Positions 16,988 through 27,503 of a DNA stretch of 44,486 bases are shown here, piece by piece (positions within the stretch are counted from its first letter, which is position 1; every line of letters starts with the position of its first letter). Under the pieces are notes generated by a model, which did not search any database, was not told the origin of the DNA, and worked only from the letters and a program-made list of their open reading frames with translations. This stretch comes from UBA1858 sp964636225. Its GTDB lineage: Bacteria; Pseudomonadota; Gammaproteobacteria; UBA4575. Location: positions 1 to 44,486 of the forward strand of contig CAZWQM010000012.1 of the NCBI GenBank assembly GCA_964636225.1, in the 5' to 3' direction. A program made the position numbers and the translations under genes.

Positions 16988-18262
16988 ATGAGTAAAACTA
17001 TTCAATCCATTCGTGGGATGCACGACTTTGCACCCGAAGATGCGGCTGCTATGCGTCTGCTGGAATCCAAATTGCTTGCGGTATTGAAAAGTTATGCCTA
17101 TCAGGAAATTCGCACACCGATTGTAGAGAAACTGGAATTATTTAAACGTTCCATTGGCGAAGTGACAGATATTGTCGAAAAAGAAATGTACGCATTTGAA
17201 GACGGTAAAGATGCGGCCTGGCTGGGGTTGCGCCCTGAAGGAACGGCAAGTGCCGTGCGCGCAGGTATACAGAATGGCTGGTTGCATAATCAGCAACAAC
17301 GCTTTTGGTATTTGGGACCATTCTTTCGGCGTGAGCGCCCGCAAAAAGGGCGTTATCGCCAATTTCACCAGTTAGGTGTAGAGACCTTTGGCATGGAGGG
17401 GGCAGATATTGATCTGGAGCTTATCTTGTTAAGCCGTTCCATGTGGCAGGCGGTGGGGCTACCATCGGAAAATTTACAGTTACAAATAAACAGTCTGGGT
17501 GATGCGCAGGCACGCGCACAACATCGGGATCAACTTGTTAGCTATTTGCTCGATCATGAACAAGTACTGGATAGTGATGCAAAAAATCGCTTGCATACCA
17601 ACCCATTGAGAGTGCTGGACAGTAAAAATCCTGAGGTACAGGCGATTGTGGTTAATGCACCAAAGCTGCTCGATTACCTGGGCTCGGAAGCAAAAGAACA
17701 TTTTAAGGGACTGCAGACGCTGCTTGATAGCATGGAAGTCGACTATCAAATTAACCCAACGCTGGTGCGCGGATTAGATTATTACAATCGCACAGTTTTT
17801 GAGTGGGTCAGCACTGCCTTGGGTGCTCAGGGAACGGTATGTGCAGGTGGGCGTTATGACGGACTGGTTAAGCAAATGGGCGGTAAAGAGACGCGTGCGG
17901 CCGGTTTTGCAGTGGGTCTTGAGCGATTATTGAGCCTGGTCGAGCCCTCCATGAAACAGCAAATAACAGTCATCGATGCCTATTTTGTTTCACTCGGTGA
18001 TGCTGCCAGCCACTATGGATTTCAACTATTAGCCAAAATCCGAGAACAAATTCCGGATTGTGCTATTCAGATGAATTGTGGAGGTGGTAGTATCAAGTCG
18101 CAAATGAAACGTGCAGACCGCTCGGGTGCGCGTCTTGCAATCATTGTTGGTGAAGACGAAGTCAATCATCGGCGGGTGACGGTGAAACCATTAAAGACCA
18201 ATGATCCTCAGCAGGTTTTAACCGAACACGAATTGCTGCATTTATTGAAAACACAGAATTAA
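16988..18262 (+). CDS. hisS: Histidyl-tRNA synthetase
   Basis: HisS charges tRNA-His. The 424-residue product is a class II synthetase of the usual length. It has IRGMHDFAPEDAAAM at the start, motif 2 FRRERPQKGRYRQFHQLGVE near residue 117, and the HisRS signature LVRGLDYYNRTVFEW near 260. Motif 3 AAGFAVGLERLL lies near 305, followed by a C-terminal anticodon-binding domain. The ATG sits 31 bases after rodZ. Confidence 0.98.
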   Translation: MSKTIQSIRGMHDFAPEDAAAMRLLESKLLAVLKSYAYQEIRTPIVEKLELFKRSIGEVTDIVEKEMYAFEDGKDAAWLGLRPEGTASAVRAGIQNGWLHNQQQRFWYLGPFFRRERPQKGRYRQFHQLGVETFGMEGADIDLELILLSRSMWQAVGLPSENLQLQINSLGDAQARAQHRDQLVSYLLDHEQVLDSDAKNRLHTNPLRVLDSKNPEVQAIVVNAPKLLDYLGSEAKEHFKGLQTLLDSMEVDYQINPTLVRGLDYYNRTVFEWVSTALGAQGTVCAGGRYDGLVKQMGGKETRAAGFAVGLERLLSLVEPSMKQQITVIDAYFVSLGDAASHYGFQLLAKIREQIPDCAIQMNCGGGSIKSQMKRADRSGARLAIIVGEDEVNHRRVTVKPLKTNDPQQVLTEHELLHLLKTQN

Positions 18263-18281
18263 TATTTAGTTAGGAGGCGTT

Positions 18282-18911
18282 GTGGCTGACCGAGAAACAG
18301 AAGATGAACAATTAAGAGCCCTAAATGCGTGGTGGAATGAAAACGGACGCTCGGTTATTGCGGGTGTCATTATTGGTGTCGGAACACTAATCGGCTGGAA
18401 AGGGTGGGATACCTATCAGGAACAGCAAGCGCTGGAAGCGTCTGACCGCTATAATCAGATGCGTGAAGCGATACTCGCACAAAATGTAGAAAGCGTGGCC
18501 GCTCAGGCGGAGCAATTAAAACAGAATTATTCTTCTACACCATACGCATCATGGAGCGCATTAGCTCTGGCTAAAGTTCAGGAAAGCAAAGATAACCCGA
18601 ACGGTGCGATAGACAATCTTCAGTGGGTGATTGATAACAGTCAGCAGGATACAGTCATTACCCTGGCCAAGCTTCGTCTGGCACGCGTATATATTGCCAA
18701 CGCCAATTTGCCCAAAGCCGAAGCATTGCTTGATCAGTCATATCCTCTGGCATATGACTCCCTGTTACAGGAACTGCGAGGAGATTTGTATTCGCAAAGA
18801 GGTGACTTGCAAGCAGCACGTGATGCCTATGACAAAGCCATCTCATCTTCGGAATCCGCAGATATTGAATACTTGAAGATGAAACGGGACAGCCTGGGCA
18901 AAGCCGGTTAA
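18282..18911 (+). CDS. yfgM: YfgM family periplasmic chaperone / Sec-associated protein
   Basis: YfgM is a membrane-anchored protein that associates with SecYEG and the PpiD chaperone and takes part in envelope protein traffic. The 209 residues have a cytoplasmic N-terminus with TEDEQLRALNAWWNENG, one membrane helix at about 24-42 and a periplasmic TPR-like domain. The GTG start follows a TAGGAGG ribosome binding site. It lies between hisS and bamB, the conserved order. Confidence 0.93.
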   Translation: MADRETEDEQLRALNAWWNENGRSVIAGVIIGVGTLIGWKGWDTYQEQQALEASDRYNQMREAILAQNVESVAAQAEQLKQNYSSTPYASWSALALAKVQESKDNPNGAIDNLQWVIDNSQQDTVITLAKLRLARVYIANANLPKAEALLDQSYPLAYDSLLQELRGDLYSQRGDLQAARDAYDKAISSSESADIEYLKMKRDSLGKAG

Positions 18912-18928
18912 TTAATATTAAAAATCAA

Positions 18929-20119
18929 ATGATTCATAAACCCATGCTTTTGCGAGTTCTGACACTTCTGATGGTGACATTGTTACTATCTTCATGTAGC
19001 TATATTCCGTGGTTTGGCGATGACGAAGAAGTAGAGATTGAACCGCGTGAACCCTCCGAGCTGACTGAGATTACTCCCGAGGTGCGCATTCAGGAAAATT
19101 GGCAAACTTCACTGGGGGGTAATGCAGAAGAACAATTCATTCAACTGCAGCCTCATATATATCAGGACAAAATCGCCTTTGCTCAAACAGGCGGCAAGAT
19201 TTCCGTGTTTCAGGTGGCTACCGGTCGCCCAATAGTCTCTACCAATGTTGGCGATCAAATTTTTGCAGGTGTTGGTGGCAACGATCATTGTCTTGTGTTG
19301 GGTACGCGGGATGGTGTAGTACGCGGACTGAAGTCAGAAGACGGTGTTGAAGCATGGTCTGTCAGTGTCTCCAGTGAAGTGTCTGCTGTTGCGCATACGC
19401 AAAGTGAGCTGGCTGTGGTAAGAACGAATGATGATCGAATTTTTGGCCTGTCTATTAATACTGGCGAAAAACTCTGGTCTGTGACACAAACACCGCCAGC
19501 GTTAACCTTACGTGGCGCGAGTTTGCCTGTGGTGCGGGATGGTGTCATTTACACTGGGCTAGATAACGGCAAAGTTGTGGCAATTTCAGCAGACAGTGGA
19601 AACGCGATTTGGGAGGCACGTGTATCGGTACCATCCGGCCGAAGTGAATTGGAGCGCATTGTTGATATAGACGGACAGCTGGCGATAGATGAAAGTTATG
19701 TATATGCAGCCAGTTATCATGGTCGCGTGGTGGCGCTGGACAAAACTAATGGGCGAATAAGATGGGCGCGTGATCTCGCCTCGATATCCGGTGTTGCGAT
19801 AGATGATGCACAGGTTTATGTCACGGACAAAGACGATAACGTCTGGGCGCTGGAAAAAGAGACAGGTGTGAGTGTATGGAAACAAAACCAGTTGCTATAT
19901 CGCCAGCTTTCAGCGCCTGTGGTACAGGAAGACGTGGTGTTGGTCGGAGACTATGAAGGCTATCTGCATGCATTATCCAAACAGGATGGGCGTCTTATTG
20001 GCCGTACTCGTGTGGGCAACAAGCCGATACACACTTCGCCCATGTCAACTAAATCGACCGCTTATGTCATGGATGCCGGTGGGCACCTGGGATCATATAG
20101 TATTGCTTCAGGCAAATAG
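18929..20119 (+). CDS. bamB: Outer membrane assembly lipoprotein BamB
   Basis: BamB is a beta-propeller lipoprotein of the BAM complex that inserts outer-membrane proteins. The 396-residue product has a signal peptide with lipobox LLSSC (Cys23), an acidic linker and PQQ-like propeller blades with recurring GxVVALxxxxGxxxW patterns, for example GKVVAISADSGNAIWEARV and GRVVALDKTNGRIRWARDL. Length is close to E. coli BamB. It lies directly upstream of der, as usual. Confidence 0.96.
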   Translation: MIHKPMLLRVLTLLMVTLLLSSCSYIPWFGDDEEVEIEPREPSELTEITPEVRIQENWQTSLGGNAEEQFIQLQPHIYQDKIAFAQTGGKISVFQVATGRPIVSTNVGDQIFAGVGGNDHCLVLGTRDGVVRGLKSEDGVEAWSVSVSSEVSAVAHTQSELAVVRTNDDRIFGLSINTGEKLWSVTQTPPALTLRGASLPVVRDGVIYTGLDNGKVVAISADSGNAIWEARVSVPSGRSELERIVDIDGQLAIDESYVYAASYHGRVVALDKTNGRIRWARDLASISGVAIDDAQVYVTDKDDNVWALEKETGVSVWKQNQLLYRQLSAPVVQEDVVLVGDYEGYLHALSKQDGRLIGRTRVGNKPIHTSPMSTKSTAYVMDAGGHLGSYSIASGK

Positions 20120-20170
20120 TGCCGGGCAACGGGCAATCTAAAATCCAATCAAGTTGCAGATACTCTCATT

Positions 20171-21571
20171 ATGCGCCCCATCATAGCTTTAATTGGTCGA
20201 CCAAATGTAGGCAAGTCAACCCTGTTTAACTTTCTAACTCGCACTCGAGATGCACTGGTGGCCGATTATCCTGGTCTTACGCGGGACAGGAAGTATGGTG
20301 TGTGTGACCGCTATAACAAACCCTTTGTGATTATTGATACCGGCGGCATTGTTGATGAACAGGATGAAATTGAAGTCGGTATGCAATCACAAACCGATCA
20401 CGCCATCGATGAGGCGGATTTCGTTTTACATCTGGTGGATGCGCGAGACGGCTTGCTTCCTGAAGATCATGCGATTGTAAGTGGGTTGCGCAAACGTAAT
20501 ATCGATTTTGTTTTAGTAGTGAATAAGATTGATGGTGTGGATGCGGATATTGCTTCAGTTGACTTTCATCAACTTGGTGCACGCAAACTTTATCCCATAG
20601 CGGCCAAGCAAGGTCGCGGTATTGAATCAATGGTGGAAGATCTGCTGCGTGATGTGCCTGAAGTAGAAAATAGTGATGATGGGCATGATGAGCAGGACAG
20701 CGCAACGATCCGGATTGCGATTATTGGTCGGCCCAATGCAGGCAAATCGACGCTAGTGAATGCTTTATTAAAAGAAAATAGGTTGGTAACTTCTTCAGTG
20801 CCGGGAACCACGCGTGACAGCGTCAGAATACCTTTTAAATTCAATGACCATAACTTTACTTTAATTGATACAGCAGGTGTACGGCGCAAAAGTAAAGTGC
20901 GTGAAACGGTAGAGAAATACAGTATCGTTCAAACTCTGGATGCCATTTCTTCAGCGCATGTGGTGATATGCATGGTCGATGTTACCGAAGGATTGGCTGA
21001 TCAGGACAGCACTCTGCTGGAAATTGCGCTGCGTGAAGGAAGAGCCCTGGTGCTGGCTTTAAATAAAACGGATAGTGCCAGTAAAGATGACTACCACATG
21101 CTTAACTATACGCTGGATACCCGGTACCAGTATTTATCCTATGTTGAAAAGATAAAAATTTCTGCAGAGAAAAAGATTGGACTGAAAAAGCTGATGAATG
21201 CGGTAATTGCGGCAAACAAATCAGCCTCTATTGATCTTTCAACCTCGGAAGCCAATAAGCTACTGGAACAGGCAGTAGAGACGAATGTGCCGCCGCTGGT
21301 GAAAGGTAGAAGAATCAAACTACGCTATACACATCAGGGCGGTTCGCATCCACCTACGTTTGTATTATATGGGTCGCAAACAAGTAAGTTGCCTAAAGCC
21401 TATATTCGCTATCTGGAAAATTTTTTCCGCAGTAAACTGAAACTGGTGGGCACACCGATTCGCTTTTTATTACGTTCCCCAGAAAATCCTTATGCGGGGA
21501 AACATAATACACTGACTCCAAGGCAGCAGCGTAAGCGTGAAAGGATGATGAACTTCCACAAGCGGAAATAG
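20171..21571 (+). CDS. der: Ribosome assembly GTPase Der (EngA)
   Basis: Der is an essential tandem-domain GTPase needed for 50S subunit maturation. The 466 residues contain two G domains: P-loop GRPNVGKST at about 8-16 with DTGG and NKID, and a second P-loop GRPNAGKST near 186 with DTAG and NKTD. A C-terminal KH-like domain follows, with LKLVGTPIRFLLR. The closing region is basic (RQQRKRERMMNFHKRK). The stop is UAG. It ends the isc-to-der block. Confidence 0.98.
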   Translation: MRPIIALIGRPNVGKSTLFNFLTRTRDALVADYPGLTRDRKYGVCDRYNKPFVIIDTGGIVDEQDEIEVGMQSQTDHAIDEADFVLHLVDARDGLLPEDHAIVSGLRKRNIDFVLVVNKIDGVDADIASVDFHQLGARKLYPIAAKQGRGIESMVEDLLRDVPEVENSDDGHDEQDSATIRIAIIGRPNAGKSTLVNALLKENRLVTSSVPGTTRDSVRIPFKFNDHNFTLIDTAGVRRKSKVRETVEKYSIVQTLDAISSAHVVICMVDVTEGLADQDSTLLEIALREGRALVLALNKTDSASKDDYHMLNYTLDTRYQYLSYVEKIKISAEKKIGLKKLMNAVIAANKSASIDLSTSEANKLLEQAVETNVPPLVKGRRIKLRYTHQGGSHPPTFVLYGSQTSKLPKAYIRYLENFFRSKLKLVGTPIRFLLRSPENPYAGKHNTLTPRQQRKRERMMNFHKRK

Positions 21572-21646
21572 TGATTCATTGTTGATGCTACATTTTTGCG
21601 GAAACCTCGATAGTCTATTTGGTTTGTTATCAGCTCGAGAATATTT

Positions 21647-22795
21647 ATGAGTAACGAGTTAAGTATCGCACCATTTCATGTAATGGATATTCTCGCTCGC
21701 TGTAAAAAAATGGAAGCGAAAGGTGTTGATGTGGTGCATATGGAAATTGGCGAGCCGGATTTCCCCACACCTCAACCGATTATTGATGCCGGAATTGCGG
21801 CGTTAAATAATCACTTAACTCAATATACCTCTGCTATCGGTCTGTCTGAATTGCGTGCCGCCATAAGTGATTATTATCAGCGACGTTTTGCTGTAAATGT
21901 ACTACCTCAACAAATTATTATCACACCTGGAGCTTCAGGAGCCCTGGTGCTGGTATTGTCTTATGTGCTGCGTACCAATAAAAAGCTAATGATTTGTGAT
22001 CCCACCTATCCGTGTAACCGCAACGTTACACAGTTGGCCGGAGGCGAAGTTGCAGTCGTGCCCGTCAGCGCAGAAACAGAATTTCAGTTGAATATAAATC
22101 TGGTTGAAAAATACTGGCAGGATGATATTGCGGCTGTGTTGATTGCCAGTCCGTCTAACCCTACAGGAACAGTGTGTAGCCAACACCAATTGCTTGAGAT
22201 CGCGGACTTTTTGGCGACCAAAAATAAACTATTAATTATTGATGAAATATATCAGGGTCTGACTTATGAAGTCGAAAGCCAGACAGTCGCGGGTCTGAGA
22301 AATAATATTATTGTTATTAATAGTTTTTCAAAATATTTTGGCATGACCGGTTGGCGAGCGGGTTGGATTGTGGCACCCGAGAAGCTTATGAATCATCTCG
22401 ATGTGATTGCTCAGAATACCTATCTCGCCACTTCAACGCTGGCACAACATGCGGCGCTTGCCACGTTTAGTGGTGAAACAAAAACGATTCTTGAACAACG
22501 CAGAGAAATTTTCCGACAACGCAGAGATTTATTATGTACTGCGCTGAGTGAGATGAACATAAACATTCCAGTGATACCGCAGGGTGCGTTTTATGTGTAT
22601 GCGGATATTTCCAATTACAGCCGCGACAGTTTTGAGTTCTGTGAAAAACTCCTGGAACAAAAAGCCGTTGCGATAACACCCGGCTGCGATTTTGGTCAAT
22701 ATCATGCAAATCAATATGTGCGTTTTGCCTACACCACAAGTGAGGCGCGAATTAAGAAAGGGATGAAAAGACTTGCGGAGTTTTTATCTGATTAG
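21647..22795 (+). CDS. PLP-dependent class I/II aminotransferase
   Basis: The 382-residue product is a fold-type I aminotransferase. It has HMEIGEPDFPTP near residue 30, YTSAIGLSELR near 62, the substrate and cofactor motifs SPSNPTGTV and DEIYQGL, and the Schiff-base lysine in NSFSKYFGMTGWRAGW near residue 227. An Arg in the C-terminal VRFAYTT segment should bind the substrate carboxylate. These features resemble aspartate/aromatic-type subgroup enzymes, but substrate cannot be named. The last 4 bases overlap the convergent cysZ. Start ATG 21647 is the only one that fits. Confidence 0.9.
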   Translation: MSNELSIAPFHVMDILARCKKMEAKGVDVVHMEIGEPDFPTPQPIIDAGIAALNNHLTQYTSAIGLSELRAAISDYYQRRFAVNVLPQQIIITPGASGALVLVLSYVLRTNKKLMICDPTYPCNRNVTQLAGGEVAVVPVSAETEFQLNINLVEKYWQDDIAAVLIASPSNPTGTVCSQHQLLEIADFLATKNKLLIIDEIYQGLTYEVESQTVAGLRNNIIVINSFSKYFGMTGWRAGWIVAPEKLMNHLDVIAQNTYLATSTLAQHAALATFSGETKTILEQRREIFRQRRDLLCTALSEMNINIPVIPQGAFYVYADISNYSRDSFEFCEKLLEQKAVAITPGCDFGQYHANQYVRFAYTTSEARIKKGMKRLAEFLSD

Positions 22796-23532
22796 TTTTT
22801 TGATTCCTGCAGACTCTGTAGTGAGTCAACATAAAACGCGGTCGCACCAGCCACGGCGACTGGCATCACAATAAAATTCAATACCGGAATCATAGTGAAA
22901 GCGCTAACAAGGCTGCCAAAGCTTAAGCAGCGCGTACGTTTTTGTTTGACTAGTATTCTTGTTTGCTTAAATAAAACACCATGGTTACCCAACGGGTAAT
23001 CCAGATATTCCAGACTTAACATCCAGGCTGAAAATAAAAACCAGACAATCGGTGCAATAATGTTAATACCAGGAATCAGAGATAAAAGTAACAGAGGCAG
23101 TGCGCGAAAAATAAAATAAATCAGTTTGTTGATTTCACTGCCCACTGTGCGTGGTATTTCTTTTACTAACTGACTGATAGTTGATGTATTTTGTGTGATG
23201 GCATGACCATGTAAATGTTTTTCAACTCTTTCTGACAGTATGCCATTAAACGGTGCAGCAATGACGTTGGCCACTAATGCAAACAAATAAAATACAATTA
23301 AAAAATAGCTTAGTGCAAAAATCGGCCATATTATGAATTCAGCCCAGGATAACCATCCAGGAAGCATTTTAGCTAAAAAGTGGTCAAACCATTCCATTCC
23401 CAGCCAGAAACCTAAAATTAAAATGCTGATATTGATGGCTAATGGAATTAACACAAAACGTTTTATTCCTGGTGAAAAGATTAATGTAAATCCGCTAAAG
23501 AAATAACCTGCTCCATTAAACATAGCGTGCAT
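22792..23532 (-). CDS. cysZ: Sulfate transporter CysZ family protein
   Basis: CysZ is an inner-membrane protein for sulfate uptake in the cysteine pathway. The 246-residue product starts near GAGYFFSGFTLIFSPGIKRFVLIPL, a family-typical opening. It has about four hydrophobic segments (around 25-45, 65-95, 140-170 and 205-235) and the conserved VIAAPFNGILSERVE. An ATG nine bases in (23523) is an alternative start. It lies 15 bases after queF on the same strand, so both may share a transcript. Confidence 0.9.
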   Translation of the reverse strand: MHAMFNGAGYFFSGFTLIFSPGIKRFVLIPLAINISILILGFWLGMEWFDHFLAKMLPGWLSWAEFIIWPIFALSYFLIVFYLFALVANVIAAPFNGILSERVEKHLHGHAITQNTSTISQLVKEIPRTVGSEINKLIYFIFRALPLLLLSLIPGINIIAPIVWFLFSAWMLSLEYLDYPLGNHGVLFKQTRILVKQKRTRCLSFGSLVSAFTMIPVLNFIVMPVAVAGATAFYVDSLQSLQESKN

Positions 23533-23547
23533 TATACGCAGAATGAC

Positions 23548-23928
23548 TTAAGCAAGTTGGACAGCTTCAGGTGCCTGCCATCCGGGTTTTCTGTATTCAA
23601 CCACCACTTGCGTGTAGATGCCTCCACGAACATTCCATTCTGCGGTTAATCGCATGAAACGTGGCTGAGTCAAATCGGATAATGTTTCCAAAATTTGATT
23701 AGTGATGGCTTCATGAAAAGCGGCTGTATCCCTGAACGACACCATGTATAATTTATATGACTTAAGTTCAACGCACAGATGGTCCGGTATATACTCCAGA
23801 CGCAACTGGGCAAAGTCAGGTTGTCCAGTAAGTGGACATAAACAAGTAAATTCAGGTGTAGTGATTCGAATGGTATAATCATTACCCGGTGCAGGATTTT
23901 CAAACGTTTCTAATATATTTTTTTGCAT
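23548..23928 (-). CDS. queF: NADPH-dependent 7-cyano-7-deazaguanine (preQ0) reductase QueF, short type
   Basis: QueF reduces preQ0 to preQ1, the base that Tgt inserts into tRNA. The 126-residue product is the short, single-domain (YkvM-like) form rather than the long E. coli form. The catalytic Cys is in CLCPLTGQPDFA (Cys31), and the NADPH-binding QueF motif is ELKSYKLYM near residue 54. It is divergent from smc. With queA and tgt at the left, three steps of the queuosine route are encoded in this window. Confidence 0.95.
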   Translation of the reverse strand: MQKNILETFENPAPGNDYTIRITTPEFTCLCPLTGQPDFAQLRLEYIPDHLCVELKSYKLYMVSFRDTAAFHEAITNQILETLSDLTQPRFMRLTAEWNVRGGIYTQVVVEYRKPGWQAPEAVQLA

Positions 23929-24002
23929 ACTTAAATAATCTTTTGATATTATTTTCTCAACAACTTGTCATAACTGGCTGTAATTTTACTGGATATTAAC
24001 CT

Positions 24003-27000
24003 ATGCGTCTTCGTAAAGTAAAAATGGCTGGTTTTAAGTCATTTGTCGACTCCACTGATTTTCTTTTCCCTAGTGACATGGTGGGAATTGTAGGTCCCAA
24101 TGGTTGTGGTAAGTCCAATATTGTCGATGCCATTCGATGGGTCATGGGTGCCAGCTCAAAAAACATTCGCGGTGATACTTTGGAAGATGTCATATTTAAA
24201 GGCTCCAGTAATCGTAAACCTGTCGGCCAGGCCAGCGTGGAACTGGTGTTTGATAACGCTCAGGGCAAAGCCGGTGGACAATATGCGTCCTACAATGAGA
24301 TAGCCATACGCCGCCAGGTCACTCGCGATGGACAATCCAAATACTTTCTGAATGGCGCTCAATGTCGTCGTCGCGATATTTCCGATATATTTCTTGGCAC
24401 TGGTTTGGGTCCTCGCAGTTACGCCATTATAGAACAGGGAACCATCTCTCGACTGATTGATGCTAAGCCCGAAGAAATGCGTGCCCATCTTGAAGAAGCG
24501 GCCGGCATTTCCAAGTATAAAGAGCGCCGACGTGAAACCGAAAACAGAATTCGTCACACGCGTGAAAATCTGGATCGACTTAATGATCTGATTGAAGAAG
24601 TCGCCAAACAAATTGCTAAATTAAAACGCCAGGCGTCGGCTGCGGAAAAGTATAAAGAACTTAAAGCCGAAGAACGTCGTCTTAATGCTGAGTTGTTATT
24701 GCTGCGCATGCGTTCTATGCATTCCGAACTGGATGAACAGCAAAAAGATGTCGAGCATAAACAAACTCTGCTGGAACAGACCATCGCCAAATTGCGTGCA
24801 CTTGAAGCGGAGCTTGAGCAATTGCGTCAGGATCATGGCACGGCCAATGAGCAAATGAATAAAATTCAGGGCGAGTACTATCAAGTGGGTGCTGATATCT
24901 CACGTCTTGAACAGTCCATTCAACATGCAACCGAAACCAAGCAGCGTCACGAAGCTGATCTGGAAAATACCAAATCAAATCTGGCCGCATTGGTCGATGA
25001 ACTGACTAAACAGGATGAAGCCCAACAGCAATTTGAGCAGCAAATGCAGACCATGCAGGATGAGCTGGAAATGATCAGTGAACAATATGCTGAAGTTGGT
25101 GAAGCAGTCTCAAGTGCAGAAACGGCTGAGCTATTATGGCGTGAAGCCTGGGAAGAGTTGATGCATGAGGCGAATGAGCCTAGCCATCAGGTACAAGCGC
25201 ATGCACAACGTATTGAATTTTTAAGCCAGGAAATGAACCGTCTGCAAGAACGTCAGCAGCGTTATCAGGCGGAGCATGCCGAGTTGCTTCAAAGCGAACA
25301 CGAATTTGATCTGGTTTCGATTCAAAAACGGCTGGAGTCGCGTGCGGAAGCGGTGGCGGACTGTAAACGAATGCTTGATCAGTCTATACAAAACATCACT
25401 CAGTCACGCGAAAGAATTGAAGAGCTTTCCATGCGTCTTGAGGATTCCAAAGCGGAACATCAGCAAATCAAGAGTGACCTTGCAACGCTCAAAGCGTTGC
25501 AGGATGCCGCGCTGAAAGGGGATCATCAGCAATTACAGCAATGGATTAAGGATAAACAGCTGGATCAGGCGCCAAGGCTTGCCGATCAACTTGAGGTGGA
25601 AGCCGGCTGGGAGCGTGCAGTAGAGACGGTGTTGAATGGCTATCTGGAAGCGATATGCACAACGGATCTGGGCCGCATAGTTACTCAGCTTGAAGAGTTG
25701 CAGGAAGGGAATGTAATGCTGATTGAAAGTGGAACTTCCCAATTCCTGCAGGCGGCATCCAACACATTGGCAAGTAAAATCAAATCAGGTTTTGCGATTC
25801 AGTCTGAATTGCAAAACATACTGGTTGCGGATAACTTGAGTCAGGCATTGGCTATTCGTCAGCAGTTACAGGAAAGCGAGTCTGTCATCACTGCGGACGG
25901 CATATGGCTCAGTACTCACTGGGTGCGTTATTCAAACGCGGCAAATGCCAGTGAGGGCGTGTTAAGTCGAAAAGCAGATATCGCCGATCTGGGAGGTCAG
26001 TTGCAACAACTTGCCGAAGTCATCGCGATGATTTCTGAGCAGTATCAGAATGCACAGGATCAATTATCGGATCAGGAGCAGCAACGTGAAGATGCGCAAC
26101 AGGCGCATAATCTTGCATTCCAGCAGCATGCTGAAATTCAATCGGAATATTCAAAGTGCCAGTCAGCAATGGAGCACTGGCAGCAACGCGATAAACAGTT
26201 GCGTAATTCAATAGAAGAAGTGACCCTGCAATTAAGTGATTATGCCAGTCAGAAGCAGGCTGCCAGCGAAAGTTATGAAGTGGCACAAGTGAACTTAAGT
26301 GCGCTTCAGATACGTAAGGATCAGTTGTTGGGGCGCAAACAAGAAGTGGTTTATGAATTCAATCAGCGCAAAGAGCAGGCTAATGACTTGCAGGAGCGCA
26401 AGCACTCGATGCAACTCGAAATCGAAGCATTGCGTACCCGTTCCGCGACGTCGAAATCCATTTTCAGTCGCCTGCAAATGGAACAATCCGAAGGCAATCT
26501 AAGACTTGAGCATTTGGCGCAGGCGATTGCTGAAAGTCAACGTCCCATTAATGAGTACGCTGCAACATTGAAAGATAAGCTCGATTTGCGTCTACAAGTA
26601 GAACAGAAACTGAGTGAATCAAGATCCACCCTTGAAAAAGTTGAAGCCACTATTCGAGACAAAGACGAGCAGCGTTTGAGCGTGGACAATCAAATTGGCG
26701 AGCAAAGAGAAGAATTAAATCAGCAGCGCATGAAGTGGCAAGAGCTGAATGTGCGAGTTCAAACCATCAAGGAACAGTTGGACCGATACGACTGGTCTGC
26801 AGAAGAGCTGGAGAATGAATTGGCTGAAGATGCTTCGTTGCCGCGTTGGGAAGCCTTGGTCGCGGAAATTGAAGAAAAAATTAAACGCCTGGGTTCGATT
26901 AACCTGGCTGCCATCGATGAATTCAAGGAACAGAGTGAACGCAAGGAATATCTTGATTCTCAAAACGAAGATCTGACCAAGGCATTGGAAACGCTGGAAA

Positions 27001-27503
27001 CGGCGATTCGCAAAATCGATAAAGAAACAAAAGAACGCTTTAAAGATACCTTTGATACCGTGAACACACATATGCAAAGAATGTATCCGCGTTTATTCCC
27101 AGGTGGCAAAGCGTATCTGGAAATGACCGGAGACGATCTCCTCACAGCCGGTGTTACGATTATGGCAAGACCACCAGGAAAGCGTGTTTCATCCATACAG
27201 TTGTTATCTGGCGGCGAGAAAGCGCTCACTGCGGTGGCCTTGGTGTTGGCAATTTTTGAATTGAACCCGGCGCCGTTCTGTCTGTTGGACGAAGTGGATG
27301 CACCATTGGATGATGCTAATGTAGGTCGATTCTGTGATCTTATTAAAGACATGAGCAAGCATGTGCAGTTTGTGTTTATTACTCATAACAAAAGCACTAT
27401 GAGCTATGCAGATCATATGTTAGGGGTCACTATGAATGAACCTGGCGTCTCTCGACTGGTCTCAGTTGATATAGAAGAAGCCGTTAAACTGGCAACAGCC
27501 TGA
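24003..27503 (+). CDS. smc: Chromosome segregation protein SMC
   Basis: SMC is the ATPase of the bacterial condensin that organises and segregates the chromosome. The 1166 residues have an N-terminal head with Walker A GPNGCGKS (31-38), a long coiled coil, and a hinge at about 505-650 (LADQLEVEAGWERAVETVLNG). A second coiled coil leads to the C-terminal head with signature LLSGGEKALTAVALV and Walker B FCLLDEVDAPLDD. Length and architecture are normal. smc-zipA-ligA is the order in Pseudomonas-like genomes lacking MukB. No scpA or scpB is nearby. Confidence 0.98.
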   Translation: MRLRKVKMAGFKSFVDSTDFLFPSDMVGIVGPNGCGKSNIVDAIRWVMGASSKNIRGDTLEDVIFKGSSNRKPVGQASVELVFDNAQGKAGGQYASYNEIAIRRQVTRDGQSKYFLNGAQCRRRDISDIFLGTGLGPRSYAIIEQGTISRLIDAKPEEMRAHLEEAAGISKYKERRRETENRIRHTRENLDRLNDLIEEVAKQIAKLKRQASAAEKYKELKAEERRLNAELLLLRMRSMHSELDEQQKDVEHKQTLLEQTIAKLRALEAELEQLRQDHGTANEQMNKIQGEYYQVGADISRLEQSIQHATETKQRHEADLENTKSNLAALVDELTKQDEAQQQFEQQMQTMQDELEMISEQYAEVGEAVSSAETAELLWREAWEELMHEANEPSHQVQAHAQRIEFLSQEMNRLQERQQRYQAEHAELLQSEHEFDLVSIQKRLESRAEAVADCKRMLDQSIQNITQSRERIEELSMRLEDSKAEHQQIKSDLATLKALQDAALKGDHQQLQQWIKDKQLDQAPRLADQLEVEAGWERAVETVLNGYLEAICTTDLGRIVTQLEELQEGNVMLIESGTSQFLQAASNTLASKIKSGFAIQSELQNILVADNLSQALAIRQQLQESESVITADGIWLSTHWVRYSNAANASEGVLSRKADIADLGGQLQQLAEVIAMISEQYQNAQDQLSDQEQQREDAQQAHNLAFQQHAEIQSEYSKCQSAMEHWQQRDKQLRNSIEEVTLQLSDYASQKQAASESYEVAQVNLSALQIRKDQLLGRKQEVVYEFNQRKEQANDLQERKHSMQLEIEALRTRSATSKSIFSRLQMEQSEGNLRLEHLAQAIAESQRPINEYAATLKDKLDLRLQVEQKLSESRSTLEKVEATIRDKDEQRLSVDNQIGEQREELNQQRMKWQELNVRVQTIKEQLDRYDWSAEELENELAEDASLPRWEALVAEIEEKIKRLGSINLAAIDEFKEQSERKEYLDSQNEDLTKALETLETAIRKIDKETKERFKDTFDTVNTHMQRMYPRLFPGGKAYLEMTGDDLLTAGVTIMARPPGKRVSSIQLLSGGEKALTAVALVLAIFELNPAPFCLLDEVDAPLDDANVGRFCDLIKDMSKHVQFVFITHNKSTMSYADHMLGVTMNEPGVSRLVSVDIEEAVKLATA